NCBI RefSeq assembly: GCF_016427555.1
Contig: NZ_JAELVS010000004.1
Coordinates: forward strand, 1 to 64,000
Source: Marinobacter litoralis
GTDB lineage: Bacteria; Pseudomonadota; Gammaproteobacteria; Pseudomonadales; Oleiphilaceae
Length of the DNA stretch: 64,000 nucleotides
Direction: 5' to 3'
The position numbers and the translations under genes are program-made. This document shows positions 46,896-56,597 of this stretch, in pieces. Positions within the stretch are counted from its first letter, which is position 1. Every line of letters starts with the position of its first letter. Under the pieces are notes generated by a model. That model had not been told where the DNA came from and did no database searches. It saw only the letters and a list, made by a program, of their open reading frames with translations.

Positions 46896-49619
46896 TCAGG
46901 AAATAAGCGGCTTCTCATACTGGCGAATCAAGAACCCGATTAGGGCATCTTCGTCGAGCGGATAGCTGAACAAGTTACCCTGACTTTGGGCGCAACCAGC
47001 GGATTTCAGAAAGGCCAGTTGTTGCATGGTTTCAACACCTTCGGCCACCACGGTCAAGTGCAGCTTGTGCGCCAGCGCGATAACCGCCGACGCAACATCG
47101 GTGGCGCTGACGTTGTAGGGGATATCACGAATAAATCCGTGATCGATTTTGATCACGTCCAGCGGCAATTGCTGCAGCGAAACCAACGAGCACGAGCCCT
47201 TGCCAAAATCATCCAGAATCAGGCAAACCCCCAGATCATTCAGTGCAACCAGCAGCTCACGCAGCATTCTGGGGTCTTCATTCAGCAGTTCGGCTGGCAG
47301 CTCAAGCTCGATTCGGTCGGCGGCAACGCCGGTTTCGGTGATAACGCGCCGGATCAGATCCAGAAAGCCGGGGTCGATAATCTGCCGAACCGAGAAATTG
47401 ACCGCCATTTTCAACGATTCAAAGCCCGCACGCTCCAACGCCTGCACTTGTATGCAGGCCTGTCGGAAAGCCTGTTCACCCAGGCGAATGATCAGACCGG
47501 TTTCATCCGCAAGGTTGATAAACTGCTGCGCGGGTACCAGGCCCCGTTCAGGATGGTGCCAGCGCAAGAAAGCTTCAACGCCAATCACTTTCTGGCTAAC
47601 CAAATCCACTTTAGGCTGGTAATGCAGCACAAAACGGTCTTCTTGCAGCGCGGTCGCCAGTTCTTCCTGCTGCAACATTCGGCGCGCCGCTTTGATATTC
47701 ATGGCCGGCGTGAAGAACTGGTAGTTGTTGCGGCCCATTTCTTTCGCCCGATACATGGCCAGGTCGGCATATTTCATCAGGGTCCCCACGTCTTCACTGT
47801 CGTGAGGAACCATAGTGATACCAATGCTGACCGTCACCCCAACGTCGTGATCGTTGAGCCGGACTCTCTGACACAGGCGCCGCAAGATGGTTTCAGCCAC
47901 TTTGCCAGCCGCATCGGTACCACTGACCCGGGACAGCAGAACCACAAACTCATCGCCACCCAGACGCGCGACAGAATCCTCTTCCCGAACACAACCCTGA
48001 AGCCACTCAGCCACGCGCTTGAGTAATTCATCGCCGGCGTCATGACCCAAGGTATCGTTGATTCGCTTGAAACCGTCCAAATCCAGATACATCAGTGCGG
48101 CCGGCTCTCCACTGCGACGACAGCGTTGCACAACGCCGTTCAGGCGGTCACGGAACAACTGCCGGTTGGCCAGCCCGGTTAACGGATCGAAAAACGCCAA
48201 CCGGTGCAACTCGGATTGCGCCGCTTTCAACTGAGTCAGGTCCCGCAAACTCAACACCACCCCGGTCACACCCGGCACCTTCAGCATGGAGGTGAAGGTG
48301 CCTTCCATGTCGTGGCATTGTCCGTCGGCGTCGTTGATGCGGGCCCGCACCACCGGCATTTGTTTGCCCGGAGACGTCACCGCGTCTTTGAACGCTTGCC
48401 GCAATCCCGGCCAATCTTCAGGGTGGACCAACGATTTAAAGTCCAGGTCCGAGACCCGCTCCGGGTCAAAACCGAGAATATCCCGGGCCGACGGGCTGGC
48501 ATACATCGGGTTGCCCGCTTTGTTCATAACCATCGTTACGTTGGCCGCACCTTCGGTGATCGCCCGATACCGACCAGCGCTAACCTGAGCCCCCAAACGC
48601 GACCGCACCAACGACAAAACAAACAGGTACATCAGAACACTGATCGCCAACCCCGCCCCTAATACAATGGGTGGGCGCGGATCCGAGGCAAGATAGTCAA
48701 ACGCGGGTGTAGAGCGGGTTTGCAACAGCCACTCCCGTCCGCCGTGAGAGATCGTCTGGCTCAGTTCGAAACTGAACTCGTTGTCCAGCGATCCCAGATT
48801 AGAGCCGTACATAAGGGTGCTTCGGGACACCTGCGCGGCATCGTAAATGCGGACATCGAGGAAGGGGGAAATCAAACCGACAATGCCATCAAGCAGGTTA
48901 TTCATCCGAAATGCACTGAATACATAACCCGCCAGCATCATCCGACGCTCGGCTCGGACATCCGGAATGACACCACCCTGATACACAGGGTAATACATAA
49001 GGAACCCGGCCTGATCCTCGGCCAAGACCTCCTGAACCAACACCACCTTGCCGGTTACCATCGGCTTGGCGTCATCGCGGGCTCGCTCCATCACAACCCG
49101 GTGTATGGGGTCACTGAAGGCGTTGTAGCCAAGAGCACTCAGGTTTCGCTCGGTGCCCGGCTCGAGGTACACCATGGGATAATAATACGGCCCGGTGCCC
49201 AGAGGTTTTACCAAATACTTATACACCCCTTCGGACCGAACGAAAGCAATGTGGTCCGCCATTTGGCGAACACCGATCCTCTGCACATAACCGATCCCCT
49301 CTATGCCGGGGTAATAGCGGTTGATATCAACCTTCTCAACGTAGTCACGCCATTCATCGCGACTAACCTCGCCTTTCACCGCGAACAGACCAGCACTACC
49401 AGCCAATACCTGCTCGTAGTTCAGCAGGCGCTCTTCGATGGCGGTTTTCAATTGCAGGGATTGTGCCCGAAATTTGGCTTCGGCACGGTCCTCTACCAAG
49501 CGGATGGAAACCTGCCATAACAGGATGGTGACGCAAATCGAGACGACAAAAACGAGCAGTGCCAACCAGGAGTTGCGCAGTTTGAGCAGTTGGCGGAGGG
49601 ATAATTCCTTGTTTTTCAT
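46896..49619 (-). CDS. CHASE-PAS-GGDEF-EAL membrane protein, EAL degenerate
   Basis: About 907 residues. Two membrane helices flank an extracytoplasmic CHASE-type sensor (LAGSAGLFAVKGEVSR, RNLSALGYNAFSDP). Next come a PAS domain, a GGDEF domain with intact GGDEF and an RxxD inhibitory site (REED), and an EAL domain. In the EAL domain the first motif reads EAF. The ITE segment has become LPA, losing a metal-binding glutamate. DDFG and AEGVE remain. It is therefore probably a diguanylate cyclase whose EAL domain binds rather than cleaves. The ATG at 49619 is chosen because translation starts just ahead of the first helix. The frame extends 24 codons further. Confidence 0.9.
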   Translation of the reverse strand: MKNKELSLRQLLKLRNSWLALLVFVVSICVTILLWQVSIRLVEDRAEAKFRAQSLQLKTAIEERLLNYEQVLAGSAGLFAVKGEVSRDEWRDYVEKVDINRYYPGIEGIGYVQRIGVRQMADHIAFVRSEGVYKYLVKPLGTGPYYYPMVYLEPGTERNLSALGYNAFSDPIHRVVMERARDDAKPMVTGKVVLVQEVLAEDQAGFLMYYPVYQGGVIPDVRAERRMMLAGYVFSAFRMNNLLDGIVGLISPFLDVRIYDAAQVSRSTLMYGSNLGSLDNEFSFELSQTISHGGREWLLQTRSTPAFDYLASDPRPPIVLGAGLAISVLMYLFVLSLVRSRLGAQVSAGRYRAITEGAANVTMVMNKAGNPMYASPSARDILGFDPERVSDLDFKSLVHPEDWPGLRQAFKDAVTSPGKQMPVVRARINDADGQCHDMEGTFTSMLKVPGVTGVVLSLRDLTQLKAAQSELHRLAFFDPLTGLANRQLFRDRLNGVVQRCRRSGEPAALMYLDLDGFKRINDTLGHDAGDELLKRVAEWLQGCVREEDSVARLGGDEFVVLLSRVSGTDAAGKVAETILRRLCQRVRLNDHDVGVTVSIGITMVPHDSEDVGTLMKYADLAMYRAKEMGRNNYQFFTPAMNIKAARRMLQQEELATALQEDRFVLHYQPKVDLVSQKVIGVEAFLRWHHPERGLVPAQQFINLADETGLIIRLGEQAFRQACIQVQALERAGFESLKMAVNFSVRQIIDPGFLDLIRRVITETGVAADRIELELPAELLNEDPRMLRELLVALNDLGVCLILDDFGKGSCSLVSLQQLPLDVIKIDHGFIRDIPYNVSATDVASAVIALAHKLHLTVVAEGVETMQQLAFLKSAGCAQSQGNLFSYPLDEDALIGFLIRQYEKPLIS

Positions 49620-49738
49620 ATTGTCACCGGGTCCATCCCATGACCGAGGGTTCGAGAAAGTCCGGCGAGTATAGCAAAAGCTCCCGGGCATGTCGTGACG
49701 CGCCCGAGAGCCAGTGCACAGCTTCTAAAGAAGCGTTT

Positions 49739-51214
49739 TTACGGCCGCATCACCAGATAGATAGGTCGCCCTTGGCGCACCACACGCACCGAAACTGCCT
49801 GGCCTTTCGGCAAGCTTTTCACAACCGACTGGAAAGCCTTCAGCGACCCAACCGGCTTGCGGTTTATCTCGGTGATGATGTCACGGGTTCGGATTCCGGC
49901 CTGCAAGGCTGGTCCCCGTTCCACGCCAGTCACCAGCACCCCGCTTTCAACACCGGCCGCACGGGCGTTTTCCGGAGTTAGCGGCTCAACCGCCAGACCA
50001 AGAGCGTCAGCAGCTCCACCACGGTGGCCTTGGGCCTTTGAACGGCTGGTGCGGCCATCTTCCGGCAACTCGCCTATTTCCACATCAAGCTCGATCTCGT
50101 CACCGCCCCGCAGCACGGTCAACCGGGCCGATTCACCAACCGGTGTACGGCCCACTTTCGGCGGCAAATCCGAGGACAGTTCAATGTCCTCGCCGTTGTA
50201 TTCCAGCACGATATCACCTGACTGAAGACCGCCGGCCTGTGCAGGTGAATTGACCATAACCTCGGCAATCAGGGCACCCCGCGGCCGCTTCAGACCGAAG
50301 GTCTCGGCAAGATCCCGGTTGACCTCCTGAATCAGCACACCTAGCCAACCACGCGCGACTGCGCCTTCGTCACGAAGCTGACGGAACACGCTCATGGCAT
50401 CGTCAATCGGAATCGCAAACGATACCCCCATAAAACCACCCGAACGGGTGTAGATCTGGGAGTTAATGCCAATCACCTCGCCGTCCAGATTGAACAGCGG
50501 CCCGCCGGAGTTGCCCGGATTAATAGCAACGTCGGTCTGAATAAAAGGAACGTAGTTTTCCGAAGGCAGCGAGCGGCCAAGCGCACTGACAATGCCCGCC
50601 GTCACCGTGTAATCGAACCCGAAGGGTGAGCCAATCGCAAACACCCACTCTCCTACTTTGAGCTCTTCGGAACTGCCCACCTGAACCACGGGCAGATCGT
50701 CGGCATTCTCGATTTTCAGAACGGCCATGTCCGAACGAGGGTCGGTACCCACAATGGTCGCAACGAACTCCCGGCGATCGTTCAGCCGAACCATCACTTC
50801 ATCGGCGCCTTCCACGACATGGTTATTAGTCAGAACATAACCGTCTTTTGAAACGATGAACCCAGAGCCCATTGAGCGCGTTGGCTGCTTACCGCCCGGC
50901 GCACCACCAAACGGGGAATTCGGGCCGCGAAAGAAATCCTGCAAAAATGGCGGCAACTGATCCAGTTGCCCCTCGTCGAATGGCAGCCCCTGAAAACGGG
51001 AACGGCGCCCGGCAGGCTCACTGGTGGTACTGATGTTCACCACGGCGCTGGAGTTTTCTTCAACGAGTTCGGTGAAATCCGGCAATCCCCGTGCCGTAAC
51101 TTGCTGGCTCCACAGGGTCGAAACCAAAGTGGCGAAAATCAGCCATGCCCCCAGAACAAAACCTGACCGGAGTCCATCAGGATAACGAGCAACCGGCGTA
51201 GTTATTTTTTGCAT
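49739..51214 (-). CDS. mucD: Periplasmic serine protease DegP/MucD
   Basis: A 491-residue HtrA-family protease. A signal segment (about 18-42) precedes the protease domain with H132, D162 and S236 (GNSGGP). Two PDZ domains follow (from about 285 and 400). It degrades misfolded periplasmic proteins and in Pseudomonas restrains envelope-stress signalling. GGGGGG lies about 6 bases from the ATG. It is downstream of rseC by 85 bases on the same strand, completing the rpoE operon order. Confidence 0.95.
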   Translation of the reverse strand: MQKITTPVARYPDGLRSGFVLGAWLIFATLVSTLWSQQVTARGLPDFTELVEENSSAVVNISTTSEPAGRRSRFQGLPFDEGQLDQLPPFLQDFFRGPNSPFGGAPGGKQPTRSMGSGFIVSKDGYVLTNNHVVEGADEVMVRLNDRREFVATIVGTDPRSDMAVLKIENADDLPVVQVGSSEELKVGEWVFAIGSPFGFDYTVTAGIVSALGRSLPSENYVPFIQTDVAINPGNSGGPLFNLDGEVIGINSQIYTRSGGFMGVSFAIPIDDAMSVFRQLRDEGAVARGWLGVLIQEVNRDLAETFGLKRPRGALIAEVMVNSPAQAGGLQSGDIVLEYNGEDIELSSDLPPKVGRTPVGESARLTVLRGGDEIELDVEIGELPEDGRTSRSKAQGHRGGAADALGLAVEPLTPENARAAGVESGVLVTGVERGPALQAGIRTRDIITEINRKPVGSLKAFQSVVKSLPKGQAVSVRVVRQGRPIYLVMRP

Positions 51215-51299
51215 GTAAACCCCCCTTACATTTGGCCGTTGGACTGCGGTTACAATTTATGGCTGCGTAATCACTTTTCAACTTAAAAATCGGTAGGTT

Positions 51300-51749
51300 T
51301 CAGAGACAGGTCACAGACGCAATTCGGTTCACGCGAACCATATGTGGTTGAAACCGGTCACCCGATCGCGACTGCCAACGACGCACCAACCAGAACCCGG
51401 CTCCCAAACCCACAAGCGCACCCATAATCGCCACCAGATCTGTCTCACCCAATAACCGGAACGCGCCAATACTCGCCAACACCATGAGCAACAAGGGCAG
51501 CCCGTATACGGCCAGCGAAGCCGTCAGCAGCGATTGCTCATCCAGGCCAATCACTACCTCATCGCCAACCTGCGCATCGACGGTATTCAACACCAACACT
51601 TGATTGGCTTTGCCGCCCGAAACCGCCGCCAGCGCCCGCTGACCACAACCGGCACGGGCAGAACAGCTTTCACACGCACTGGTCTGAATGGTTTGCACCC
51701 AGGCTTGCGCCCCCTGAAGCGCCACCACTTTTCCGGTTTCAGTGATCAC
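51300..51749 (-). CDS. rseC: SoxR-reducing/sigma-E regulator RseC family
   Basis: A 149-residue inner-membrane protein. An N-terminal cysteine cluster (SACESCSARAGCG) is followed by two hydrophobic helices (about 80-130). It begins with a GTG overlapping the rseB end by 11 bases. In E. coli RseC modulates the RseA/sigma-E response and belongs to the Rsx/Rse redox system. Here it lies between rseB and mucD. Confidence 0.9.
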   Translation of the reverse strand: MITETGKVVALQGAQAWVQTIQTSACESCSARAGCGQRALAAVSGGKANQVLVLNTVDAQVGDEVVIGLDEQSLLTASLAVYGLPLLLMVLASIGAFRLLGETDLVAIMGALVGLGAGFWLVRRWQSRSGDRFQPHMVRVNRIASVTCL

Positions 51750-52785
51750 TTGCTACCCACCTTTGCGCCAGCGCATCATCAATCGATACCGAACGGGCGA
51801 CTTTTCTAGCCGTTTCAGGGGGAATCTCCCCAACCACGACAATCAAGAATGGCCGTTCTGCCACCTCTACTTCATGAATATAGACCGTCGATGCGCCCAC
51901 TCGCGAGGCACCTGTCGGCATTTTTAGCCCTTTCACCGGCTCAACGAACACCGAGAATGTGGCCAGCCCATCCGAGAAAGCCACGGCCTTGCCGTTACTG
52001 GAGCTTGGGGTGGCAGCCGGCATGTATCCATCCGGGCGCCAGTTCAAGGTCCAGCCTGTCATTCGTCCTACCGTCGATTGCTGGGGTTCCGGCGCGCCAA
52101 GATGGCGGGTTATCTCGCGCCCCTCGGTTTGAACCTCAAACTTCTCATCTGCAATGTCATCGGTGATCTCCAGGCTGGTGTACTGGAAATGCTCGAGCAC
52201 AGCGTCATCAATATCCCGCACGTGGCTTTTCACCAAAAGCCCCGTTTCTTTTTCAACCCAAAGCCGATGGCTGTAGCGGTCATTGTCTTTGGCGGTCAAG
52301 TCCACCGTCACCACCTCGTAGCCAGCCACTCGATCTTCGCCCATTAGCGCCGGCTGATACCACTGGCTGACCGGCATCAACTGATTGGTGAAGGCCTCCG
52401 CAAACGGCCCCGACGGAATGACCTCATCCAGACGAATACGACCTTGATCCGGTAACACACAGACCACATCCATACCCTTACGGACAATCTCACCCGAGCC
52501 GCCATCCTGCATCACCAGTCGTTCTTCCACCTGACCATTTCGGTATCGGTGCGCAATGCGCATCGAGTGCACCTGATCACCTCGGGCATAAACGAACACA
52601 CCCTCGTAAGACGTCATATTCAGCGCAGGCCCCAAGCGCTCCAACCAGTCCATTGCGGTCATGGACTCTGAAGCATCAACTGCGGCATTGTCGGCATGGG
52701 CGGCCATGAACGGCGCAAAAACGAACCATGCTATGACCATCAGCATTCGAGCCGTGGCATGTTTGCCCTTATGCAGAATATTCAT
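51739..52785 (-). CDS. rseB: Sigma-E regulator RseB/MucB
   Basis: A 348-residue periplasmic protein. A signal peptide (about 15-32, ending near AAHA) precedes the MucB/RseB lipid-sensing domain and its C-terminal domain. GVFVYARGDQVHSMRI and YEVVTVDLTAKDNDRYSHRLWV are typical. It binds RseA and protects it from cleavage until stress lipids or peptides release it. ATG 52785 is preferred to the upstream in-frame start because GAGG lies about 9 bases away. Confidence 0.93.
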   Translation of the reverse strand: MNILHKGKHATARMLMVIAWFVFAPFMAAHADNAAVDASESMTAMDWLERLGPALNMTSYEGVFVYARGDQVHSMRIAHRYRNGQVEERLVMQDGGSGEIVRKGMDVVCVLPDQGRIRLDEVIPSGPFAEAFTNQLMPVSQWYQPALMGEDRVAGYEVVTVDLTAKDNDRYSHRLWVEKETGLLVKSHVRDIDDAVLEHFQYTSLEITDDIADEKFEVQTEGREITRHLGAPEPQQSTVGRMTGWTLNWRPDGYMPAATPSSSNGKAVAFSDGLATFSVFVEPVKGLKMPTGASRVGASTVYIHEVEVAERPFLIVVVGEIPPETARKVARSVSIDDALAQRWVASDH

Positions 52786-52802
52786 AGCCAAACACCTCAA
52801 GC

Positions 52803-53363
52803 TCAATACCCACCGTTCGCACTTACCATTCTCGCGTATCCCATAGAACCTCGGCCGGCGCCAACGCTGTTGTGCTGGGCATGTTCCAGCAAATACTGCC
52901 GAACCTGGCGCAGCTGCTGTTCATCCAGACGCTGCAGGGCAATCTCTTCCTTGCTTAGCGCTAGCTGAGACGCTCGTTGATCTACTCCGGTGAACGCCAG
53001 TGCGTTATTCGGATCACCCGGCGCTGTTCCCCAGCCGGCACCGGCACCAAATCCAACCAGCAGTGCCAAGGTCACCATCGCCGCTACGGGCCAGTGCCAA
53101 TAACCGCCGGCACGAGGGACAGGTTCGGCTTTGTCTGCAATCGGAATATCCTGATCGTCAATTGCGGCCCGAACGGCACCTGCGACATCCACACTGTAGG
53201 AAGCGCTCGGAGCTTCGTGCATCAGGTCGCGCACCTGCTGCCATCTTTGCCATTGTTCTCTGACTTCGTTCTGATCGTCGTGCGAAAGCAATCTGCGCAC
53301 TGAAAGCTCGTCCGCTTCATCGTCCATCATTGCTGACAGAGTTTCTCTGAGACGCTCATCCAT
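52803..53363 (-). CDS. rseA: Anti-sigma factor RseA/MucA
   Basis: A 186-residue inner-membrane anti-sigma factor. The N-terminal cytoplasmic helical domain (ETLSAMMDDEADELSVRRLL) binds RpoE, one membrane helix (about 90-112, WPVAAMVTLALLVGFGAGAGWG, first part) follows, and the periplasmic tail carries the RseB-binding and protease-target region. ATG 53363 fits the family start. A GTG at 53378 directly after the rpoE stop is the alternative. Confidence 0.88.
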   Translation of the reverse strand: MDERLRETLSAMMDDEADELSVRRLLSHDDQNEVREQWQRWQQVRDLMHEAPSASYSVDVAGAVRAAIDDQDIPIADKAEPVPRAGGYWHWPVAAMVTLALLVGFGAGAGWGTAPGDPNNALAFTGVDQRASQLALSKEEIALQRLDEQQLRQVRQYLLEHAQHNSVGAGRGSMGYARMVSANGGY

Positions 53364-53378
53364 CGGGTGCAACCTCAC

Positions 53379-54065
53379 TTACGTCACTGAATGATTAAGA
53401 AGTGGACCAATGTGCCGATCCACTGCATCCCGGGCTCTGAAGATCCGGGAACGGACGGTTCCGATCGGGCACTCCAGAATCCGGGCAATGTCTTCATAAC
53501 TGAGACCGTCATATTCTCTGAGCAAGAAAGCGGATCTTAGTTCCTCGGGCAGCGCGGCAATCGCTTCGGCCAACGCTTTCTGCAGCTGATCTTTTTGCAG
53601 CAGTTTTTCTGGCGAAGCCACATCACGTAAGCGCCGGCCATCGTCGTAGTTTTCCGCCTCGGAGGAATCCGCCGATGCTTGGGGGCGGCGACCTCGGGCC
53701 TCGAGATGATTTTTGGCGGTGTTCACCGCAATACGATACAGCCAGGTGTAAAATGCACTGTCACCCCGGAACCGATCGATGGCACGAAACGCCTTGATGA
53801 ACGTTTCCTGCGCCAAATCCATCACTTCGTGGCTGTCGTAAACGTAGCGACTGATAATGGAGGCAACCCGGGACTGGTATTTCACAACCAGCAGATCGAA
53901 CGCAGCACGGTCGCCATGACGAACCTTACGCACCAGCTGCAGATCCGTCTGGCTTTCAGTCTGTTCACTCGATGTAGAATCTGTGTTGGAAATCATGGAC
54001 GACGCAACGGATTGTCCCGTTTGTTTTGCCAGCGGGGTGGCTCGTAATCGGCTCGCTTGTGTCAT
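53379..54065 (-). CDS. rpoE: RNA polymerase sigma factor RpoE/AlgU
   Basis: A sigma-70 family ECF factor. Region 2 (AFDLLVVKYQSRVASIISRY and AQETFIKAFRAIDRFRG) and region 4 (LREYDGLSYEDIARIL, CPIGTVRSRIFRARD) are complete. The ATG at 54065 gives 228 residues, about 35 more than E. coli RpoE at the N-terminus. An ATG at 53996 would give 205, nearer the family. GGAA is 8 bases before 54065, so I keep the longer form. It drives the envelope-stress regulon. The gene is followed by rseA, rseB, rseC and mucD on the same strand and is divergent from nadB. Confidence 0.92.
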   Translation of the reverse strand: MTQASRLRATPLAKQTGQSVASSMISNTDSTSSEQTESQTDLQLVRKVRHGDRAAFDLLVVKYQSRVASIISRYVYDSHEVMDLAQETFIKAFRAIDRFRGDSAFYTWLYRIAVNTAKNHLEARGRRPQASADSSEAENYDDGRRLRDVASPEKLLQKDQLQKALAEAIAALPEELRSAFLLREYDGLSYEDIARILECPIGTVRSRIFRARDAVDRHIGPLLNHSVT

Positions 54066-54203
54066 TGTGTTTTTCCGGTGTTCAGATATGAACCCAGGTT
54101 GCCGACAGCAACCGGCTCGAGGCATATGCATCGGGCCAAATAGACAGCAAGCACAAAGTTTAGTTCAATACACTTCCACATTATGGCCTGCGACAACAAC
54201 TCA

Positions 54204-55811
54204 ATGCCACAATCCTACGAATACGATGTACTTATTATCGGCAGCGGCGCTGCCGGACTGACCGTTGCTTTGAATTTGCCAGAGCACCTGAACGTTTGCG
54301 TCATCAGCAAGGCCGACATCAGTTCCGGAGCCACGCTTTGGGCGCAAGGCGGCATTGCAGCGGTTCTCGATGCAACCGACTCGGTTGAAAACCATATTCA
54401 GGACACCCTCAATGCCGGTGGTGGTCTGTGCCACGAGGATGCGGTGCGGTTTACCGTCGAACATGGCAAAGCAAGCATCGACTGGCTCATTGAATCCGGT
54501 GTGACCTTCACCCGTAAAGAAAACGACGATCAATACCATCTGACCCGCGAAGGCGGCCACAGCCACCGCCGCATCATTCACGCCGCCGATGCTACCGGTC
54601 AGGCGGTATCCACCACGCTCGCCAGCCAGGCCGCAGCCAAGCGCAATATCGACCTGAAATCTGGCCGGGTTGCGGTTGATCTGATCACCAACCGCAATCT
54701 CTCGCTGCCCGGCAACCGTTGCGTGGGTGCCTATGTATTGAATCTTGAAGACAACCACGTTGAGCTTTACCGCGCCCGCTTCACGGTGGTGGCAACCGGT
54801 GGCGCATCCAAAGCGTACCGCTATACCACCAATCCTGACGGCGCCTCCGGTGACGGCATTGCCATGGCCTGGCGTGCCGGTTGCCGAGTCGCCAATATGG
54901 AATTCAATCAATTCCATCCGACTTGCCTGTATCACCCTCACGCCAAATCTTTCCTGATCACCGAAGCGGTTCGCGGAGAAGGTGGAGTACTGAAACTGCC
55001 CGATGGCAGGCGGTTTATGGACAAGTTTGATGACCGTGCAGAACTGGCGCCCCGCGATGTTGTTGCAAGAGCCATCGACCACGAAATGAAGCGGCTAGGG
55101 GCCGATCACCTGTATCTGGACATCAGCCATAAACCGGCTGACTTCATCAAGCACCACTTCCCGACCATTTACGAAAAATGTCTCGGTTTCGGCATCGACA
55201 TCACCAAAGACCCGATTCCTGTGGTGCCTGCCGCCCATTACACCTGCGGCGGTATCATCAGCGACGACCGCGCCCGAACTGACATCAACCAGCTCTACGT
55301 GGTTGGTGAAGCGGCCTTTACCGGCCTTCATGGTGCCAATCGTATGGCCAGTAATTCGCTACTGGAATGCCTGGTTTATGGCCGTGCAGCCGCTCAGGAC
55401 ATTGCTCGCCGGGAAGCAGACATTCCCAACGTGCCGTCAGTGCCCGCATGGGACGAAAGTCAGGTTCGGGATTCCGATGAAGACGTTATCATTTCCCACA
55501 ACTGGGATGAGTTGCGCCATTTCATGTGGGATTACGTCGGCATTGTGCGGACTACCAAACGTCTGCATCGCGCCAAACACCGGGTTGACCTGCTGCAGGG
55601 CGAAATCAATGAGTTCTACAGTAACTACCGGGTGACCAATGACCTCATTGAATTACGCAATTTGGTCACCATATCAGATCTGATCATTTGCTCTGCGCTG
55701 CAGCGCAAAGAAAGCCGCGGGCTGCATTACACACTGGACTACCCGCAAGCTCAGGGCGAGGCCCGCGACACTATTCTGGTGCCGACGACTTATCGAACTC
55801 TGGCTCCCTGA
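54204..55811 (+). CDS. nadB: L-aspartate oxidase
   Basis: A flavoenzyme of about 535 residues that oxidises aspartate to iminoaspartate, the first step of de novo NAD synthesis. [12 protein letters not shown] binds [19 protein letters not shown] and [12 protein letters not shown] are family motifs, and [19 protein letters not shown] is near the flavin. ATG 54204 fits the usual short lead. An ATG at 54183 is in frame and also lacks a ribosome site. Divergent from rpoE, as in many gammaproteobacteria. Confidence 0.95.
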   Translation: MPQSYEYDVLIIGSGAAGLTVALNLPEHLNVCVISKADISSGATLWAQGGIAAVLDATDSVENHIQDTLNAGGGLCHEDAVRFTVEHGKASIDWLIESGVTFTRKENDDQYHLTREGGHSHRRIIHAADATGQAVSTTLASQAAAKRNIDLKSGRVAVDLITNRNLSLPGNRCVGAYVLNLEDNHVELYRARFTVVATGGASKAYRYTTNPDGASGDGIAMAWRAGCRVANMEFNQFHPTCLYHPHAKSFLITEAVRGEGGVLKLPDGRRFMDKFDDRAELAPRDVVARAIDHEMKRLGADHLYLDISHKPADFIKHHFPTIYEKCLGFGIDITKDPIPVVPAAHYTCGGIISDDRARTDINQLYVVGEAAFTGLHGANRMASNSLLECLVYGRAAAQDIARREADIPNVPSVPAWDESQVRDSDEDVIISHNWDELRHFMWDYVGIVRTTKRLHRAKHRVDLLQGEINEFYSNYRVTNDLIELRNLVTISDLIICSALQRKESRGLHYTLDYPQAQGEARDTILVPTTYRTLAP

Positions 55812-55850
55812 GCCGGAGCCTTCACCCAACTTACAAACACGGAACCCGTT

Positions 55851-56123
55851 ATGTCCGACACTCAAAATACCAATGCGCACACTGAGTTCCACCGTCTCTG
55901 GTGGCACAGCCGTCGCGGCATGCTGGAACTGGACGTTCTGCTTCTGCCTTTTCTGGAAGAAGTTTATCGAGATCTCGAACCCGAAGACCAGGCACGTTAC
56001 CGTAAACTGCTGAGCTGCGAAGACGCCGATATGTTTGAATGGTTTATGCAACGGAGCAAGCCCGAGGATCCGGATCTTCGTCGCATCGTCGAGATGATTC
56101 TGAACCGTGTCCAACCGGATTGA
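55851..56123 (+). CDS. sdhE: FAD assembly factor SdhE
   Basis: A 90-residue helical protein needed for covalent flavinylation of succinate dehydrogenase and fumarate reductase. The RRGMLELD segment contains the RGxxE motif that contacts the flavoprotein. It starts 39 bases after nadB and overlaps ygfX by 17 bases, giving a nadB-sdhE-ygfX-ygfZ gene string. Confidence 0.93.
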   Translation: MSDTQNTNAHTEFHRLWWHSRRGMLELDVLLLPFLEEVYRDLEPEDQARYRKLLSCEDADMFEWFMQRSKPEDPDLRRIVEMILNRVQPD

Positions 56124-56583
56124 GCTGACACTGCGCCCCTCATCGACTGCCGGACTTATCGCATCACTGCCCTGGATCGTGCTGGCGAGTTTCATCGTTA
56201 TAGCAGCACTGGAGTCTTCAGCTCTGTTGGCGGCCTTCACGATCCCGGTGCTCTGGCTGGGGCGCGCGTCCTTTCAGCGCTTCGGTTTGCTGAAAAAACC
56301 GAATTCCATTATCGCTGTAACCTACGACAGCACAGGGCTAACATGCCAGTTAGCTAATGGCCGTAAGCTGCCGGTAACGGTCACCAACGCCAGTTTTCTG
56401 AGCCCCGGACTAGCGATTCTTCAATTCAAACCGAACAATCAATCATCAGGGCGCATGATGACCATCATCACCGGTGAGCTGGGCGCTCTGAAGCCGAACA
56501 CCACCGACTGCGCCTTCAGGCGCCTGCGGATGTTACTGCGCACCGGTTCGCCTGAACCCGGCCACAAAACTTCTTCGTTTTAA
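56107..56583 (+). CDS. ygfX: YgfX family membrane protein
   Basis: A 158-residue protein with two membrane helices near the N-terminus (about 17-55) and a cytoplasmic domain. YgfX (CptA in E. coli) is always next to sdhE and has been linked to cell-shape effects there. The start GTG at 56107 lies inside the sdhE frame. The conservation of the cytoplasmic part is low, so the symbol rests partly on context. Confidence 0.8.
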   Translation: MSNRIELTLRPSSTAGLIASLPWIVLASFIVIAALESSALLAAFTIPVLWLGRASFQRFGLLKKPNSIIAVTYDSTGLTCQLANGRKLPVTVTNASFLSPGLAILQFKPNNQSSGRMMTIITGELGALKPNTTDCAFRRLRMLLRTGSPEPGHKTSSF

Positions 56584-56597
56584 CTCTGGAGATGATC

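Noticed and set aside
53376-53378. GTG at 53378 as the start of rseA
   Set aside because: It follows the rpoE stop directly, but the ATG five codons on matches the family start and sits a better distance from GAGG.
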